44,443 nucleotides of DNA from Oscillospiraceae bacterium. Its GTDB lineage: Bacteria; Bacillota; Clostridia; Oscillospirales; Ruminococcaceae. The notes beneath the pieces are model-generated. The model did not search any database, had not been told where the DNA came from, and saw nothing but the letters and a program-made list of their open reading frames with translations. Location of the stretch: contig JAEEIA010000038.1 of assembly GCA_016281125.1 (NCBI GenBank), positions 1 to 44,443 on the forward strand, read 5' to 3'. Of the stretch, positions 42,301-44,443 are shown piece after piece. The stretch's first letter is position 1; every line of letters begins with the position of its first letter. The translations under genes were made by a program, and so were the position numbers.

Positions 42301-42924
42301 CACATCCGCAACCATTACTTCCTGCATATCACCGGTACCAATCAGAAGGGCGACATCATCAGCATCGAGGTCTGGACAGACGAAACCGGCAGAATCATCT
42401 CCCATGAAAACGCACCGGCAAACATCTCGCTTTACTTCTGCAACGGCAAAAAAACGGAAATGCGTGCAATCAAAGACCAGTTTCTTGATGTCATAGACTG
42501 CCCCGGCGACGAGATCGACGGAAAGCCGGATCCGCTGGCATACGGCAAGATTATTGATATGTACAGTGACATGGAACATGAATACTATTTCACCGCAGAT
42601 CATGACCTGTATACCCTCGTTCAGGGAGAACCGGTGCTCGTGACCGACAGAGCATTCCAGAACCCGAAGATGGAAATCGCACCGGACGGCCGCTTCTTCT
42701 ATGTCAATCAGGATCCGCTGAACTTCTCGGTGCGCGAATGGATCGGCGGCTCACAGGACAATGAGCTCTATGCACCGGAGCTGTGCCAGGAGCTGCGGAT
42801 CTGCGGCTTTGAAGAAACCGGGAACGGCAGATACAACATCGTTCTTTCACGGACAGTCGACAATGACACCGGCTACGTCTTTGTGGACGCCGCAACGGGG
42901 CAGGCCGTAAAGAAGATACAGTAA
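39379..42924 (+). CDS. Very large single-pass membrane protein, putative anti-sigma partner with three outside repeats (module B)
   Basis: This 1181-residue protein is coupled to the sigma gene. The cytoplasmic N-terminus (1-72) contains LYDAMEGIPDQYIEAAKP, similar to the module A partner. One transmembrane helix follows (about 73-94, TTGLVAAAACAVFVGGGWFIV). The outside part has three large repeats, each opening with a similar line: NFLGGLGRIH (about 115), NIYGGTGALH (about 468) and NVFGGWGRLY (about 856). Within the repeats, short strand-turn units such as DNALYRIG, DGSLYYMAS, DGSKLICADP, DNNALYYLSPG and DGTKVYCADPE recur, consistent with beta-propeller or DUF5050-like blades. A Thr/Ala linker (about 835-850) separates repeat 3. 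No dockerin, zinc anti-sigma motif or catalytic motif is seen. By position it should restrain the sigma factor and sense something outside. That role is inferred. Confidence 0.65.
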   Translation: MKPIDLYDAMEGIPDQYIEAAKPAVKRKGESRTVTTQTVRAAEQVHSSPHTQKRQNRKDSIHMSTIQPVWQRITTGLVAAAACAVFVGGGWFIVQQAKQNRQQENEESMAKSAPNFLGGLGRIHVASDMYLMYDNEKAYFSLASYEAKRSSSEVGKLTEREHAAEYLWDGEQFCHAEDNALYRIGMDGKHTEKTPFYTIDTDEIQKQVSTDIVSTYFLETKKLTDGYYYVCFAIGTATDKTVNWDNQVFACIYQPENGQQDFIPNGLISQPHLITDGNDIIVSEANGDLYRVTLNPVNIEALGNVQPTAAFESNFALSDGSLYYMASKAEDESEKLSYGKINLKTLEYTDVLETPDFTNFVPYSGEIYALSSDGSKLICADPDMKHVKTVCDFNGMMTEKQQAALAEDMTQHSYLPVLHAVDDNWFMIDLSSVDSARGKALIDRKTMKMQLFTQNSADDIPETAAKPNIYGGTGALHTAGNMWLVYDDSNVYFEYSALRGERNPASQISDTVLFSKGRDTALIYDGKYLYTHDGFNLYRLGSDGNPEAEPFYTVSDADIAAFKAETGGKAYLQFFGVDRLTEQYYHVFAQLVDDPVGQNVSYNQTFAYLYNAETGACREIPDFGEQLLSFRCVKSGDYFYCCPVGTENLCRFDLEHYTYETIAKPDPYIMWNDCILADNNALYYLSPGLNSNGEQAFYDFAKPCYCKYDLSTGTSGVLSETPDLDYFVPFDGMIYFVSLDGTKVYCADPELQNKTLLIDYERDIPAELKEAVLAAEKKYNTTAPISRVDSVDENYLCTRLVDGTDILLNRKTNQLRFYRRTDSENTEQIAVTALTTAAESAAATTTTAAVTGDEENVFGGWGRLYPVDWDNHGAVALYRDSNNYYFFDGTEEKWYRCPLAGGEKEPLPARINGAQAPHRPFISDGERVYSKDMIVYSDGNASNSFDTAQIRAYLDELNDDATDNGYYYECQNIWHIRNHYFLHITGTNQKGDIISIEVWTDETGRIISHENAPANISLYFCNGKKTEMRAIKDQFLDVIDCPGDEIDGKPDPLAYGKIIDMYSDMEHEYYFTADHDLYTLVQGEPVLVTDRAFQNPKMEIAPDGRFFYVNQDPLNFSVREWIGGSQDNELYAPELCQELRICGFEETGNGRYNIVLSRTVDNDTGYVFVDAATGQAVKKIQ

Positions 42925-42967
42925 GGCCGGCAAATGAACAATCCTCCGAATACGATTCACACAAGCA

Positions 42968-42995
42968 CACCGCCTGACAGAAATATCAGGCGGTG
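42968..42995 (+). terminator. Probable terminator of sigma module B
   Basis: Ten-base perfect stem CACCGCCTGA (42968-42977) / TCAGGCGGTG (42986-42995), followed by the moderately T-rich TCACTTTGTTC. It lies 44 bases after the stop. The T-run is weak. Confidence 0.65.
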
Positions 42996-43046
42996 TCACT
43001 TTGTTCACAGGCTCCCCGTTTTGCAGCTTCCCCGGAAAGAAAGCTA

Positions 43047-43075
43047 TTGATTTTCTTGCTTTGATATTGTATAAT
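43047..43075 (+). promoter_or_regulatory. Promoter of the ABC exporter gene
   Basis: TTGATT (43047-43052), 17-base spacer, TATAAT (43070-43075), without the TGn extension. The leader of about 27 bases contains CGGAGGG before ATG 43109. Confidence 0.75.
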
Positions 43076-43108
43076 ATAAGCAAATATTCATGATCGGAGG
43101 GATACCCC

Positions 43109-44296
43109 ATGCCGCCCGGAGGAAGACCCGGCCCCGGTTATCTGACCGAGGAAGAAAAGAAAAACAAACCAAAGGTAACAAAAGAGCTGCTTCGGCGCAT
43201 TTATTCCTATCTCAGGCCGTACCGGAAGCAGATGGCGCTGGTTCTGGTTTCGATTCTGGTTTCATCCGTTCTCACGCTGATGCCGTCTGTTCTGACCGGA
43301 AAGATCATTGACGAAGGCCTGATTGCCAGAAACCTGAAAGCGCTCATTCTGTTTATTCTGCTTTCATTCGGCGTCACGCTGCTCGCAAACCTGATCGGCA
43401 TTCTGGAAAGCTACCTGAACACATGGATTGCGCAGCACATCACCTTTGATATGCGCAATACGATGTACCGTCACCTGCAAACGATGTCGCAGCGGTTCTT
43501 CACCACGAACAATCAGGGCGACATCATCACGCGCATGACAAGCGATATTTCCGGCGTGCAGCAGATCATCACAGGCACCCTGACGAGCATTCTGTCCAAT
43601 GCAATCACGCTGATTGTGGCACTCATCCTGATGTTCCGTGAAAACTGGATTCTCGCGCTGGTCGGCATCGCCGTCGTGCCGCTGTTTACGATTCCGACGC
43701 GCAGCGCAGGCAAGCGCCGCTGGTCGATTACCAAGGAATCGCAGGCTTGCAGCGACGAGATCAACGGCATCCTGAACGAAACGCTCTCCGTCAGCGGACA
43801 GCTCCTCGTCAAGCTGTTCGGTATGGAGGAAAAGGAAAATCAGCGCTATCAGGCCGTCAACAAAAAGATGATCGGCCTGAACATCAAGGAGAGCATGGCG
43901 GGCCGCTGGTTCCGCATGGCGCTCAGCACGTTCACCAACATCGGGCCGATGCTGATTTATCTGGTCGGCGGCCTGATCATGATGCGCTATGACGAGTCGA
44001 TCACGGTCGGCCAGATCACAGTTCTGGTTGCGCTGCTTGGAAAAATGTACATGCCGGTCAACCAGCTGCTGAATATTCAGGTGGACTGGATCCGCTCCAT
44101 GGCCATGTTCACGCGCATCTTTGAATACTACGATCTGGAGCCGGAAATCCAAAATGCACCGGATGCAATCGTTCCGCCGTCCGCGGACGGCGAGGTCGAG
44201 TTCCGGAATGTCCGGTTCTATTACGACGAGGAACGTGAAATCCTGAAAAACATCAGCTTCAGGCTGGAAAGACGGGTACTAATAAAGAAGTTTTAA
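43109..44296 (+). pseudogene. ABC exporter (permease-ATPase) broken at the start of its ATPase domain
   Basis: It begins as a half-size ABC exporter of the MsbA/multidrug type. A short Gly/Pro-rich N-terminus is followed by a six-helix ABC transmembrane domain (about 30-330; landmarks RRIYSYLRPYRKQM, RFFTTNNQGDIITRMTSD, ACSDEINGILNETLSVSGQLLVKLFG). The nucleotide-binding domain starts (VEFRNVRFYYDEEREILKNISFRLE, about 365-389), but the frame changes to unrelated sequence at about 44268 and stops at 44296, before Walker A. A normal protein would have about 200 more residues. The remaining 395 residues cannot hydrolyse ATP. Either a mobile element has interrupted the gene or the sequence is joined wrongly here. 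Confidence 0.8.
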
Positions 44297-44307
44297 TTCT
44301 TTGGTAA

Positions 44308-44442
44308 CTATTCAGTCCTCCAAGCCAACTGTCCTTGAAACAAAGAATGCAGTGCATCGAACGCAGTGAATTCAGCTTTTGCGGCGGTAGAGGTCAGAGA
44401 CTTCAACAACAGGAAATCTTTAGCACCCTGTTCTGAGCGGAA
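44308..44442 (-). CDS. C-terminal fragment of an unidentified protein running off the right edge
   Basis: On the minus strand an open frame enters from the window edge and ends with TAG at 44308. It gives 44 residues beginning FRSEQGAKDFLLLKSL and ending GQLAWRTE. This stretch is more AT-rich than the rest of the window. An imperfect AAAGAA/TTCTTT hairpin (44284-44302) follows the stop. The position, directly against a broken gene, suggests the end of a transposase or other element gene, but I do not recognise the family. It may be incidental. Confidence 0.35.
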   Translation of the reverse strand, partial: FRSEQGAKDFLLLKSLTSTAAKAEFTAFDALHSLFQGQLAWRTE

Positions 44443-44443
44443 A

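Overview
The window looks like chromosome of a Gram-positive, anaerobic Ruminococcus-type bacterium (Oscillospiraceae). The evidence is a fairly GC-rich, densely packed genome with strong SigA-type promoters and AGGAGG-type ribosome sites. There is also a cohesin-like surface protein with a Thr/Pro linker and a KTGD + hydrophobic + KKKED tail, and three different secreted proteins end in dockerin domains. This is the parts list of a cellulosome/amylosome-like surface system. No species can be named from the sequence alone.

Left to right. (1) 1-300, minus strand: two tandem near-consensus promoters and a structured leader typical of an rRNA operon whose genes lie outside the left edge. (2) 400-6730, minus strand: prmA, mrp, the cohesin-like anchor protein, typA and a Sel1-repeat protein. 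The 3' end of typA is followed by two tandem 90-bp copies of itself. (3) 6810-11806, plus strand: ECF-type sigma factor, single-pass membrane anti-sigma-like protein with a long Pro/Thr/Gln stalk, and a 1060-residue secreted repeat protein ending in a dockerin. (4) 11870-20396, plus strand: alr, a small membrane protein and ung, then a methionine/one-carbon run of metF, a separate MetH reactivation-domain protein, an unknown protein, trmO, metH without its own reactivation domain, and an alpha/beta hydrolase. (5) 20400-33330, minus strand: aspartate kinase; dtd and a leucine-rich-repeat dockerin protein; a flavoprotein coupled to a zinc-ribbon membrane protein; a two-component system; and an operon of histidine phosphatase, trkA, trkH and a patatin-like lipase. 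(6) 33340-36621, plus strand: amino-acid ABC transporter (binding protein fused to permease, then ATPase) and an AraC regulator. (7) 36670-42995, plus strand: a CotH-kinase dockerin protein, then a second ECF sigma gene with a very large membrane partner. (8) 43040-44443: an ABC exporter that breaks off at the start of its ATPase domain, where unrelated AT-richer sequence begins.

The most unusual content is the pair of sigma/transmembrane-partner modules about 32 kb apart. They share gene order, a 4-base stop/start overlap, the same SigA-type promoter core and a similar short N-terminal motif in the partner, but carry completely different outward-facing domains. One module ends in a dockerin protein, which links envelope sensing to the cohesin/dockerin surface assembly. 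None of the dockerin proteins here shows a recognisable glycoside hydrolase, so in this region the assembly system carries adhesion-like, kinase-like and unknown domains.

All functional calls come from reading motifs by eye. No database search or structure prediction was run. Twelve of the 14 promoters listed as SigA-type carry a TGn extended -10.
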